Positions 1 through 11,898 of a stretch of 64,000 nucleotides of DNA are shown piece by piece. Origin of the DNA: Welwitschia mirabilis (lineage: Eukaryota; Gnetophyta; Gnetopsida; Welwitschiales). The notes below the pieces were generated by a model, which made no database searches, had not been told where the DNA came from, and saw only the letters and a program-made list of their open reading frames with translations. Position numbers and translations under genes: made by a program. Every line of letters begins with the position of its first letter. The first letter of the stretch is position 1. Location: contig JBOZIK010000001.1 of assembly GCA_051453625.1 (NCBI GenBank), positions 47,361,463-47,425,462 of the forward strand, given 5' to 3'.

Positions 1-639
1 GAAGAGTGAGATCAATCTATAATGGCTTTAGTCCTAAGAGCTACATGTGGGAAAACAAGTTTAACACTCCTGGTGTACATATCTATTTGTGTAAGGCCAA
101 AGTTTAATAAACATCTTTTAATCTTTCTGGTATTAGCCAGAGGTTTAAGAGAAGAAGAGAGGTGTGAAGAGATGATTTGATGAACAAAATTAACTAGTTT
201 TATATTTTATAATGTTATTCTTATTTGAAAAGTGATATATTATTATAGGTATCACTCACTTAATGAAGATATTAAATGAAGTATGGAGCATGCCTATTCA
301 AGGATCCTTGGCTCTTTAAATCTCTACTTAACTAATTGAAAATGATTAAATAGATATTAAAATAATCAAAATCTGATATAAAACCTATAGTTTAGATTAA
401 TACTAGATCAATTCAAGATCTCTTTACTCTCAAAGTTACCATCTACCTTCATATTGAAAACAAAAATGATATCATGTTAATAAATAAACTAAAATGCATA
501 CTTATTTATTTTCCTAAAATATGACAAAATATGATACTTATTTAGTTTCCTAAAATTTGATAAAATATGAATTTGTTAAATATTTTACATTAATTAAATT
601 AAAATTTCTTATTCATCTAAATCTTCAACTCAATTCCAT
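1..639. other. AT-rich DNA, no gene seen
   Basis: No reading frame of useful length and no family resemblance on either strand. The sequence is AT-rich and merges into the degenerate repeat array that follows. Confidence 0.6.
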
Positions 640-2360
640 TTTGTATAATCATTAGGTTAAGTATTTTATTAACCTACAATGTAGGTTCTATATTAAACCT
701 TACCCTATCTTAATCTAAAGAATGTCATTAGATTAAGTATGTTATTAATCTAGAATGTTAGTTATAGATTAAATCTTAACTAATCTAAGAAACTCCTTGA
801 ACTTATGATAAGCCTTTCTACTATAACATTCACTTCATCAGGTTGAGCATGTCATTAGAGCCTAAGTTCTAGATTAAACCCTATCTCAACTTAATCCTTA
901 TTACCAAAGATAAGTAATGTTTTTTTAAATGAACCTCCTTAAATACTTATTATGCATTTTCATCTTTAAATTTACTTCATTGGACTAAGCATGTTATTAA
1001 TCTAGAACCTAAGTTCTATATTAAACCTTATCTCAACCTAATTATTATTATGAAAGAGAAGGAATATCTTTATTGATGAACCTTCTTGAACTTTTACTAA
1101 GCATTTTCACTTAAACATTTGCTTCATCAAGTTGAGCACATTATTTACCTAGAAACTAAGTTTTGGATTAAACCTCAGCTTAACTTGAGTCTTATTGTGA
1201 AAGAGAAGGAATTTCTTTCTCAAAAACCTTCTTGAATCCTTATTATGCATTTCCATCTTCAAATTCATTTAATAAATTTAAGCATTTCATTAACTTAAGT
1301 CCTGGATGAAATGTTAGCTCAATCTAATTTTTATTATGAAAAATGATGAGGGTCTTTCTTAACAAGCCTCCTTAAACTTTTGTTCAGCCTCCTCACTTAA
1401 AGATTTACTTCTTGAGGTTAAATAAGTTATTAATCCATAATCTAAGTTCTAAATTAAACCTTAGCTCAAGCTAAGTCTTATTGCAAAAGAGGAGGAATGT
1501 CTTTCTTAATGAACCTCCTCAAACTTCTATTGAAATTTATGATTTACAATATTAGGTTAAGAACTTTATTAATCTAGAACCTAGGTTTTACATTAAACTC
1601 TAGCTTAACTTTATCTAAAGAAATCATTTAATTAATTACTAATCTAGAACCCTAGTCGTAAATTAAATCTTAACTTAATCGAATAATCATATTTGCTACA
1701 TAAAAAGTATGAGGATTCAAGGACCCTGGTTAAGAACCATTAAGTTCTCGATGATCCTCCATGGATCCTTAATCCACCTCAATGCTAACTTAAACTTGAG
1801 GTGTTAGATGACTCCTATCAAGAACTTTTGAGTTCTTGATGATCCCCATTGAATATCTTAATAAGAAACTAGCATAGAATATGTAATATGTGTATTTTTC
1901 AAGCTTCTTCCTCTACTTAGCTTTATTCTTAATGATTCCCTTCCTTTTCCACACCCACCATGAGATTCTTGATGATTTCCTTTGTGTTTCTATAATATTG
2001 GATTAATTAATTAACTAATGTAGAACAAAAAGTTTGGTATCAACACTTAGCTCAATCTAATGATTAAAAAGTTTTTGGATTAAAGCACTTTATTAATCCA
2101 GAACCTAGATTCTAGATTAAATGTTAACTTTATCTAAAAACTTCACTTTATTTCACAAATATTATTAAAGACTCCTAGAGATTCTTGATAACCCTCTTCA
2201 TGTTTCTATGATATTAGATTAAGTAATTACTTAACCTAGAATTAAAAGTTTTGGATTAACTCTTAGCTTAATCTAATGATTATAGATTTTTGGATTAAAG
2301 TACTTTATTAATCTAGAACGTAGGTTCTAGATTAAATATTAACTTTATTTAAAAACTAAA
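640..2360. repeat. Degenerate repeat array with palindromic core
   Basis: About a dozen imperfect copies of one module recur from about 651 to 2350. Each has a start like ggttaagyay, then a core like ttaatctagaacctaggt, then ttctagattaaa and a tail like cttaacttaatct. The core is nearly self-complementary, since ctagaacctaggttctag can fold on itself. Starts lie near 651, 727, 839, 979, 1128, 1270, 1415, 1550, 1635, 2003, 2076, 2213 and 2291, so spacing is commonly about 75-85 or 135-150 bases. Copies differ by many substitutions and small indels, so the array is old. It could be a decayed satellite or an internal array of a retroelement; no coding potential is visible. Confidence 0.65.
1705..1840 (+). 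repeat. Dispersed duplicate, copy 1
   Basis: This stretch (ggattcaaggaccctgg, then tccttaatccacctcaatgc and an inverted pair around cttgaggtg) recurs in diverged form at about 2490-2630. Both copies end in a short hairpin-capable segment. They lie inside or just after the degenerate array, suggesting a longer-period duplication there. Confidence 0.5.
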
Positions 2361-2489
2361 CTTTATTTTTAAATATAGGTGGATGTCATTCCTGATGATT
2401 TTCCCTAAGATTCTGAATGAATCCTTGAGTTTTCACTTTACATTTGTACATGGGACCACTTGAGCTTCATTCTTTAAAATTCTTTATGG

Positions 2490-2630
2490 CAAGTGGATAA
2501 GGGTTCAAGAGTCCTCATGGAGAACCCTTGAGTACTCGATAACCTCTCCTGAATCCTTAATCCACCTTGATGCTAACTCAACTCAAGGTGCTTAATGGCC
2601 CTTATTGATCATTTCTCGAACCTCTCTCCA
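2490..2630 (+). repeat. Dispersed duplicate, copy 2
   Basis: Second copy of the 1705-1840 segment, with the shared landmarks tccttaatccaccttgatgc and ctcaaggtg. It is diverged by substitutions and small indels. Confidence 0.5.
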
Positions 2631-3996
2631 ACTTAATCACATTTTCAATCATCCTCTATTTGACACCTCTAGCATATGACTCTAAATTGACTTGCATATT
2701 TTTAATTCATCATTAAAAATATTTCATGTTAGCATTTCCTATTAAATTCTTGTTGTATGTCAAAATAAATCCAATAAAATCATCCAACTTAAATTAATTT
2801 TGCAAAAATCACTTTAGGTTATAAATTAAAGCAATTGGTAAGTTTGTAATAACTTTGCATGATATTTTTTTGTGCTTTTATTTTTCCCTTGCAATAGACT
2901 TTCCATGAAGTTGATTATCTCCCATGGCTTCTTAAGCAATTGCTACTCTTAAAGGTATTTCTTTCAAGTTTCTTAATTCATTTAGAAACATGTCATTTTT
3001 TTTCAAAGAGGTAGAATGAAATACTTCATTTTCTACATTTTGTGTATATTATTAAACTTATTTGCAAATCCTTCACCGTTTTATAGCCTTAGAATGTTTA
3101 AAATAAGAATTTCTTCTAAAAAAAACATTCTCTTATTTGAAAATGAGTTTAAAGTCTTATTATTTGCATTTTAGGAATTAAAATTAAACTTGTATTAATG
3201 GTTTGTGCTATAAATTCTTAAATAAACTAAATCAAAGCCTAATTAATAGCTTTAGCTATTAGACCAAAAACTAGTTAACTTAGTACAGTTATGAAACTAT
3301 AATTAACTTATAAACCAATTGAGAGTTACAGCTATCAATTAGGTAAGTTGAAACTAATCTAACTAAAATTCAATTAATAACGTTGATTATTGCTTGAATA
3401 ACTAGTTAACTTAGTAATGGCTTATAACTAAAAGCAAGTTAAATTCCTACTTTATTAAATTTAGTTAATTCAAGATTAAATAAGAAAACTAATTAATATT
3501 TTTACTATTAGTTAGGTGGTTAAATAAATTCACCAAACTAAAATCCCTACTTAGCACATAATATTCATAAAATTATTAAGATATGAATTAAAATTCAAGG
3601 AAAGGGTTTGCTTAAAACTGATTGATATCCCTTGCTACCAGTATGGGAACTAATTAACTTTATCCAAGATCATGAATATATTTATGTTACTCAAACTAAA
3701 TTATTTTGATAAAGGATTTCTTTGTTTTATTGTTATGTTTTAAAAAGAAAACTCTATTTATCAGAATGTAGAATTATTTCTTTCCTAAACTTTTAAGGGA
3801 TCTTGATAGATCCCTACTTCATAGGTTTTAGATCTAGAATGATTAAATTAGGATGGATTGACTGGTTAACAATAAAAGAAGGATATAATTTTAAAATAAT
3901 ATCTGAATTTTATTAGTACCTATAGTATAAAGAAGACCATAAAGTGATTGAAACTATTATGAATAGTAGTAAGATCTCCTTTTCTTAAGAGGATCT
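2631..3996. other. AT-rich DNA with short internal repeats
   Basis: No gene is visible. Between about 3230 and 3440 a motif containing aactagttaacttagta occurs twice, each time beside a related aattaatarc segment, giving a loose roughly 150-base duplication. Nothing else is recognisable. Confidence 0.5.
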
Positions 3997-6480
3997 TCAA
4001 AGAATTTTAAATTTGAAGAGAGGAGGAACGTCCATAGGAGACATTAGTAAAAAGAAAGATTCAGAGATCAGTTTGCATTTATTAGAACATGCTATAGTTG
4101 ATGGGAGGATATCCATTGATAAAGGTTCAGATCCTAAACTACTCATTATATTTAGAATGGGAACAAGTAATCTTGTATTTATATTAAATGAGCATAAGAA
4201 ATTAACCTTGCCAGAGTTATATATGTATGAGGCTATAGAGGATACCACTAATTAGAAAAATTTAAATATTGCTAATTGAATTTTTTAGGAAATGATAAGG
4301 CATATTTCAAAAATGTGGAAAGTGGAAACTAGTGGGATCATAATATTATGATCCCTGACAACCATTACTAGGATTTTGAGTTCCCAAATAATCAATCTAA
4401 GAGTCAATAAGCCTCATATAAAAATCATGTATTAGTCTTTATTTTGAGGTTAAATAACTTAGTATTCTAAAAAGCCATCAAGATTAAGTAGGACCAAGCA
4501 CTTCTACTAGCATAGAATTAACACCATCTAGGGTAGAAGAGCCATCCACAACTTAATTTTCTATAGAATGATTATTGCAAACTCTATTCCACTTTAAATC
4601 CTTTAGTAAGGCTTTAGAGGAGGATAAATTGGGTAGTTTATGTAGAGCCTTAAGATAACTTAGAGAATAAATATAAATTTTTCTACAGAAGATGAAGAGA
4701 TTGTAACTAAAAAGTTAGAATTCATGCCTACATATTGAAAATTCATTTTTTAAAATGCAGTTAGAGCAAGAGAGAGGAAATATTGCAATAATGTAATAGG
4801 AAATTAAAGATATAACAATAGCTACTTCTTATTGTTCTAATACATATAAAGGTACAATAGAACAACTAAAAGAAGCATACAAAATAATAGCTAAATTAAA
4901 AGTAATTTTGAAATAAGAAGAATGCTCCAGAAAGTAGATTAAAAGAGAAACTCGAATTAATTATCTCCTTGTTACAGCTCTTAGCAACTTCAAAAAAAAT
5001 ATGATGTAGACTATATAGGCTAATAGCAAAAATTTACCACATTCATACATAATGAAGGGCTATTTCTCTTAAATAAAGAAGATTCTAAGAGAAGTTTTGT
5101 AGATTCACAAGGTATTAATAAAAAATATATAAAAATTCAAGCTAACACAGAGGACTACAGGAAAAAATAAGTAGAGGTTTGAACTTCAAATGATATTGAT
5201 CAAAGTACTATTAAAGCTAATTAAAAATTAATTTAGTAATTATAGGAAGAGAATAGCCAATTGCAAGTACAAATTAACCAAACTAATAAATTACAAGAAC
5301 TCATGCAACCCATTGGTAGTCCAGCTTTGAAACATATCCTATTAGAAGTAAAATAAGAAATTAAAAACATAGCAAGAATAGTTCGGGGCCTAACTAAAAG
5401 TAGCCATTTTAAAAGGTCCCAGCTAAACTGGATTGGAAAAACTAAGCCCAGTGAATGGAAGAAAGATTAGAGATAAAATTAAAGAATCATATGAAATAAT
5501 CCTTATCAGATTTGAAAAATAATATTAGAATAATATACTGAAAATCAAATCAGATCATCATTTAGAACCTTGAATAGGAGAATAAAAAATTATTAGATCA
5601 TACTAGAATGATATGAGTTAGAATAGGTAAAAGATTAAGGTTTTTGTTTTATAAAATTAAAGTTCCAAGGAATGTGGATTATTATTGATATAAATTATAT
5701 GATTTTATAGATAATTTTCAAGAATAACTATAAAACATAATACAAAAATCCTCTAGAGGTTATTCAAATATCAATAGGATTTTTGGTACTTACATAGAAC
5801 AATTACAAAAATTAAAAAGCAAGTTTGATGAAAAGAGCAGAGACCTATTTGTTGAAAATAGAATAAGCTTAATGAATACAATGGCCATCTAGTTTATTAA
5901 AATTATAAAATATAAGTTAGACTTAAATCTGTTTGACATTCCTTAACAAGATCTATAGTAACTTATCCTAGTTTGGAAGAGAATAGTCTTAAATATGAAT
6001 ATGATAAGGGGTGCATTTTCTAAAAGTTTTGCTAAATTTAAATTTGAATATATACAGAGATTTTCATAATTCCCTTTAAACAAACTTCTATAGAATGGAT
6101 AATTAGTCATACTGCACTTATTCCTTTTACTCCCTCATCTTTTACTAAGCCTTGGAGCACTCAACCAAAGGCTTTCCCTATTTCAAAAAGAGGAGAAAAG
6201 AGTTTACAAGGTAAGGTTACTACAAAAGAAAGAGGCAAAGAAAAAACTATAAAGATTCAAAAATTCTTAGCCCCTAAGGTAACTAAAGCATTGAATTTAG
6301 AAGATTTAGCTCTAATAGAGGAGCAAAGAAAATTTTTAAAGAAAATTGAGTAGGAAAGGAAATCTACACAATTAGCCTCATAGGTAACTGGAAATGAACT
6401 GCTTAAAGAACAATCTTCTAAAAAAAAAAGGAAAGAAATAATTGTATTCTGAAAATTGTTAAGGGACTAATGAAATCTTA
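3997..6480 (+). pseudogene. Decayed coding region, family not recognised
   Basis: Several plus-strand segments keep long frames interrupted almost only by TAA/TAG. The clearest is 4013-4255, an 80-codon open stretch whose local words include SDPKLLIIFRMGTSNLV and LPELYMYEAIED. Further on, lysine/glutamate-rich segments look like coiled coils (about 4850-4920 and 5240-5330). The last segment, about 6080-6450, keeps a frame of roughly 120 codons broken only by two TAG codons near its end; it is basic, with words such as IPFTPSSFTKPW and LALIEEQRKFLKK, and stops at 6450. No RT, protease or zinc-knuckle signature is seen. It could be the gag-like or accessory gene of a retroelement or an old endogenous pararetrovirus; I cannot name it. 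Real coding ancestry is fairly likely, identity is open. Confidence 0.45.
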
Positions 6481-7070
6481 ACCGTGGGGAAAACTGATGA
6501 GTCAAAAATTTGTTTATTTGTTTGTAATTTTATTAACTTATTTAAATTAATTAATGCATGTTTTATATCTTAGTTAGTATTTTAGTTAGTAATATAATTA
6601 ATATAAAGAAAATGTTAACATATACATACATGTCTCTACACACCTTAATATACTTCAACCAGGATAGGATGACACTTGTCAAGGGAGTGCAAGGAGAAGT
6701 AACTAGAAGCTGAACAATAGGAACCTTTATCCACATTACACTACATTTAAGAAGAAAAAATGGAAACAAACCAAGAATATATTAGAAGCCAACAATAAAA
6801 GAGAAATAAGGAAGTGAGTTCAAGATCTTTGACAAAAGGAAGAGAATACAAGTAATAGTGTATAAGAGGATTATATGTTGGATATTAAGATGAGAGAATC
6901 TCCAAGCACATCCTAAGAAGGAGAGTAGCACTCCTCATAGTTTCAAGTGTTACATGAAAAAGAAAGCTCTTTCATTAGTATTATCTCAAATTATGGCATT
7001 AGTTGAATTTGAGAATTGAAAAATAATTTTTTATGATATTATAATAAACTACTATTATACTTTAAAGCAA
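6481..7070 (+). promoter_or_regulatory. Possible promoter and polyadenylation region
   Basis: Downstream of the decayed coding region lies a TATA-like element (gtataagagg near 6859), followed about 190 bases later by an aataaa signal near 7044. This resembles the long intergenic or LTR region of a reverse-transcribing element. No second copy was found to prove an LTR, so the call is tentative. Confidence 0.2.
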
Positions 7071-9250
7071 AATGCTTGTATCTTTTCTTGTATGTCTTTA
7101 GCTGAAAGGTATTAGGATATTATAGTGCTTAGAAATAGGTACTATTTAATACTACTAGAAGATGCTTTTTTATTATTTTGATTTCCATGCTTTTATTTTA
7201 TATGCATATTAAGATAGTTGAATAATATCATGTTACATAGTAAATAAATTACAACTTTTGAAGAAGTTAATTTTCAACTTAAAAGATCCAAGAAATTGTT
7301 CTCAAGAGTTAATCTTGAAAATACAGTTTGAATTGAACTAGTTGGGAACTTGTCTATTTTTATTAGTTCGGTAGTAAGCCTTTTAAGAAATTACTAATGA
7401 CTTTGCTTATTTAACAATACATTAGCTAATAGTTTTAATATTTTATTGTGTAATTTATTATATTCTTGCACTCTTTTTATACGAAAATAAGATTCCATCA
7501 TATATATATATATATTCCCTTCTACCTCAATGATATGAGATGATTCATTTATTGTTCATCATATAGGTTACCTTTATTACAAGCTAAATCAGAAGAATCT
7601 TCATAAGATATTTATTTTTATTACAGCTTTAACTCAAGATAATAAAATTAATCTTTATCAAAAACTTATAGCTTTTTATTAGTAAATAATCTTACAACAT
7701 AAGTTAAAATATAAAGTTCTTTATTTAAAGATAGAAAATCTAACACTAAATAATACAATACGGGATGAACACATTTGTAGTAAAAATCATAAAAAAATTG
7801 TGGGTATAACACCTATCTTTAAATATTACAATATCCTAAGTATTTATATAATAATAAATAATATAAATAAAGAGAAATAATAGCATTTTAAGAATCTATG
7901 AATAAAACATTTATCATTGAAATTATTCTATAATGATTTTTATAAAATAGTTAACATAAAATAGATTCTTTTCATAATCAAATGATTTGTATAAATTTGT
8001 TGTAAAATAAGTAATACACAATTTAGTTTTTTAGGATAAAATTCTTTGTGTTAGTGCTAAATGTAAAGAATAAAGAAGGATTCCTTTATAGGATAGAGGT
8101 GCAACAAAGATTATTACATTTCAACCTTATTTTATGTTAATCATAAGCTTGCTAACATTTCTAGGTGTTACAAAAATGTGCTTAAAAAAATAACTTCTAT
8201 GTTGATCTTAGGCTTGCTACCATTTGTAAGTGTTATACAAGTATTCCAAGAAGATCTCTAATGCGTACATGATAGAATATTTATATCCATTTTTACTCAC
8301 ATGAATTGGATTTTTATTCACTTGTTACAAATATATTTGAATCATTATAAGTGGAATGTGATATTACTATTGTAACTTATACATTTTTCTCTACTTTCCA
8401 TGTGTCTTTCTATATTTTATTATCCATGATATCTTTTATATTCATATTTACTCTTATGTATTCCATTAGTGTCACTTATTATGATTCTCTTCAATGTGTA
8501 TATTTATATAAAAGAGAATAAATAATATAAATGTTCAATTTCAAATAATGCATTTATTTATAATCTATGTTTCTATGGATATAAATGCTAGTATATATTC
8601 TAAGATAATTCAATACATAAGTAACACATACGATTGCAAATATATATATATTAAATACACATTAATTACAATAATTTATCACCTTTTAACAAGGAAGCCA
8701 TACTAACTAAATTTCACTTGATTTAAAAATTGGTTCTAAAATAGCAAAATAGTATTAAGAGGAGTTATTATAAAGAATGCTATTACTCATTGAAGCTTAG
8801 AATTTAGTTTAAAAAATAAAATAAAACTAGAACTTTCTTTTTGACAGTACATCATAAGGGTGATATAAAGCTAATGTAATAAAAACTCTAAGACCAGTTT
8901 TAGGATTATGTAACAAAATATTAATTGCCATGAAAGAATTATTTTATATTAATAGTATAAAAGATATAAGATCACAAACGACAATCACATCAAATTGAGA
9001 TTCCATAAGCTCTTCTTAATAATAAACTTCAAAAGCCACATCTTAGATTTTACCACTTTAATCCCCCCTTAATCCTACCACTCTCCTCTATTTATGAGGA
9101 TTTAAGATGAATCTCACTCATGGAGGGATACTTTAATATTAGTCTTCTATAAATTTTACCATAAATAGCTCCTCAACATAACATATTTCTTACATCTATA
9201 TGTACTCTAAACATGATGTAATCTTTACATCTAGATTTTCTTTAAACATG
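7071..9250. other. AT-rich DNA without a recognisable gene
   Basis: No convincing frame on either strand. Short TA runs occur near 7500 and 8640. A duplicated segment at 8134-8255 is listed separately. Confidence 0.5.
8134..8255 (+). repeat. Two-copy imperfect tandem repeat, about 65 bases
   Basis: The segment atgttaatcataagcttgct followed by aacatttctaggtgttaca recurs immediately as atgttgatcttaggcttgct and accatttgtaagtgttata. The copies are clearly related but diverged. Confidence 0.55.
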
Positions 9251-9356
9251 TTAAATTTGTTGGAAAATAGATAATCAAGAATCACAAGCAATAAATTCTT
9301 AAAAAATCTTTATTTCTTCATCTTTTACCATATTTCTCTATATTTCTTATTACAAT

Positions 9357-9404
9357 GAAGAGATTTCTTTTAAAATAAATGAAGAGATTTCTTTTAAAAT
9401 AAAG
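9357..9404 (+). repeat. 24-base tandem duplication
   Basis: Two adjacent units beginning gaagagatttcttttaaa, differing only at the last base. The near identity implies a recent slippage event in otherwise old DNA. Confidence 0.9.
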
Positions 9405-9659
9405 CATATCATTAAGGTCTCACTAGGACTTACACATTCCGCTAAGTGTATGACCAGGGTGTACATATAAACCTTAGCAATTACCCCCTCATCATGGGAA
9501 TATTCTCTATTTCAAGGGAAAACTAGAGTACCTAAAGAAAAACCTTGGGAATGTGGTCTACAGTAAAACATCCTTGAAGGTATTGTCATATGAGTAAATT
9601 ACTTCATTAAAGAATTAGATAATTTATTACTATACATATCATAGTAGATAGGACTATCA

Positions 9660-9770
9660 TGTGCATTACACATTCTAAAATGCTAGGATGAAAACATATT
9701 ACACATCCTTTAGTAGTAGGCTCAATTTGTACTACACATCCTTTAGTACTAGGATTGAGATTAACTTCAA
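9660..9770 (+). repeat. About three 35-base tandem units
   Basis: Units share the core tacacatcctttagta followed by a variant of ctaggattgag. The first copy is the most diverged. Confidence 0.65.
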
Positions 9771-9839
9771 ATAGAGAATCAAAAGTTAAATGAATTCCAT
9801 AATGTAAAAGAGAAAAAATGAGCTTAAATCAACTTATTA

Positions 9840-10315
9840 TTTGAATTGGAAGTACTAGAACTTCTCTTGATCAAATAGTTTAGTAAGGATATTAGTAGTT
9901 TGCTTTATAGTTAGATCTTACACAGGCATTATAACTTTCTTTTATATGAGTTCTTTAATTTTATGAATTCAACATAAAAGTATTTTTTTCCTATCATGAT
10001 GCACTAGATCTTTTGCTATACAAATTCATAACTAATTGTAAATGAAGAGCTCTATTACCTTCATCTATTTTAAATTTACTACTTTGAATAATTTTTTTAA
10101 CCATTTAATTTTTTTTATATGTCTCAAAGGAATTGCATACCTTAGCAAAATATCACGCTATACTTTTTGGTTGCTTTAACCATGAAGAAAGGCGTGATGT
10201 CTTTAAAAACATGATATACCCTGATGTTGAAAATGAGGTATCAGTTTTTCTAGTGAAATCAGAATTAGAGTATGCCTTTAGGAACAAATTGATAATTTTT
10301 TTTTTATAGGTTAGA
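9840..10315 (-). pseudogene. Copia-1 RNase H and pol C-terminus remnant
   Basis: Minus-strand translation from about 10310 gives words matching the copia RNase H start (YSNSDFT, then STSGYIMFL and SSWLKQPKS). These correspond to the family pattern of an acidic YxDxD segment, STSGY and SW-SKKQ. Further on, about 10000-9840, comes the conserved pol tail: a HDRKK-like segment, then KQTTNILTKLFDQEKF, equivalent to the family's TADIFTK-KF motif. Stops at former CAA/CAG codons show decay. Confidence 0.8.
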
Positions 10316-11400
10316 ACTAAATCTTTAGTCTTCTTCAGATATCATAGTATTCTCTTGTAGCATTCAGATGAGTAACCTTATGTGCATGAATATATCTTCA
10401 TAATACATCAACAACATATGATATGTCTATTTTAGTGTTGGTTACATATATTATATTTCTCACTATTTTTTGGTATTTAGGTTTATTTAGAGGTTTTGAG
10501 TATTTATCAATAAATATCTTAGCATTATTCTCTAAACATGTTACAACATATTTGACATTTTCTAATCCAAAATTCTAAATCAAATCTTTTGCGTACTTAT
10601 TTTGTGTTAAGGATATTCCATTCTTTTACTAAATAGTTTCTACACATAATAGAATCTGGATAACACAAGGTCAAAAATCTTGAATTTCTCAAGGTAATTT
10701 TTGTTCTTTTTATGTCTTCTTTATCACTTCCAGTTATCAACATATCCTCTACATATACCACTATGTATGTAGATTTTTACCCATCAGATTCTATGAATAA
10801 CATAGCACTAACATCTTGATAATTACATAATTTGAATTTAATGGAACTCAAATAATTTTCAAGCATAGTGTACCAATAGTTCAATGTTTATTATAGCATA
10901 TATAGAAATTTGATTAAGATATATACCTTATGTTCTTTACATTTTTCTTCAAATCCCTTTGGTTGTATAATGTAAATTTTTTCTTTTAGTTTCCATGAAG
11001 AAAGTCTTTATGTCTAATTGATAAATATTCCATCCTTTTTTCATTGCTAAGAAATTACTATTATGATGGTATTCCATTTTATTATGAGAGTTAAGACTTA
11101 ATTATAATCAAGTCCTTTTTTCTGTTATAGGCCTACAGCAACAAGTCTAGCTTTGTATCACTTAGGGGTGTTATCTTCATTATGTTTATTATAGAAAAAC
11201 GATTTTTTAGATAATCCTATGTGCCTTAATATAAGGTATATTAACTTCCAAATATCATTTTCAATAATACTACTATATTCTTCTTGCATGATTTTAATCC
11301 AATGATTATGTTGAATGGTATTTTTAAATGGGGTTGGTTCACCATCAAAGATTAAGAAAATCTCATTCACATTATCATCATGACATGTATTTGAGTTATA
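10316..11400 (-). pseudogene. Copia-1 reverse transcriptase remnant
   Basis: The minus strand opens with a 70-codon frame (11370-11158) containing EPTPFKNTIQHNHW and MQEEYSSIIENDIWKL, the standard start of the copia RT domain, where a conserved EP-F--A---W--AM-EE---L--N-TW segment is expected. The catalytic box lies near 10720-10765 and reads VVYVEDMLITGS, where the family has YVDDML: the first catalytic aspartate is replaced by glutamate. Downstream is the usual TSDKED-like and IK-type region. Several frameshifts separate the blocks. Confidence 0.85.
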
Positions 11401-11898
11401 TCTAGTTATAGTTTTACCCTTTTCATCATCATGAACATCTTAGAGAGTATATTATAGCCAAGTACTTCAATGTTATCTCTGAGTAGTATTAGCTTCTTCA
11501 GTTAGAGAACCAGCTAAAACTCACTATTAAGATTGTGGTTAAGTATACTAGAAGCACAAAATTTCTCAATTCCTATTAGACTACAAATTAGACATACTAA
11601 TAGAAGTAAATAAATCATTACTAGTGGCCATACCTTCCCTCTTAATTATAGGATATTGAACATCTAACTGGATTACTGAATTAGAAGAAGAATGAATATT
11701 TGAAGGATTGAACTAATAATCATTGTTTGAAGTCTCTACAAAGATGATGTCATAAGAAATAATGATTTTATAATGATCTAGGAGATACACTTAATAATCC
11801 TTCTAGTTAATTGAATATCCCATAAAGATGTTAATGCAAGCATGTGGTCCAAATTTTTCATGATTTTTGCTTAGAGTATGGACATTGTGGGGTATATG
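11401..11898 (-). pseudogene. Copia-1 integrase C-terminal part
   Basis: Minus-strand translation gives VHTLSKNHEKFGPHAC, then INIFMGYSIN and, after stops, a VYLLDHYKIIISYDIIF segment. These match the copia integrase tail, in which a KFDPKA-like stretch precedes IFLGYS and a later V-SRDV-F segment. The reading breaks at 11898, exactly where element L1 starts, and resumes at 18116. Confidence 0.85.

Larger units (their letters stand above)
9251..9800 (-). repeat. Probable 3' LTR of copia-1
   Basis: On the plus strand it begins tgttggaaaatag, so on the minus strand it ends ...ccaaca, the usual LTR terminus, and it lies directly beyond the end of the pol gene. It contains a perfect-type tandem pair of 24 bases (9357-9404) and about three copies of a 35-base unit built on ttacacatcctttagta (9660-9770). 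No matching 5' LTR was found, so the upper boundary is approximate. Confidence 0.45.

Noticed and set aside
7499-7514. TA microsatellite, and a similar one near 8640
   Set aside because: Short simple repeats of no evident significance in AT-rich plant DNA.
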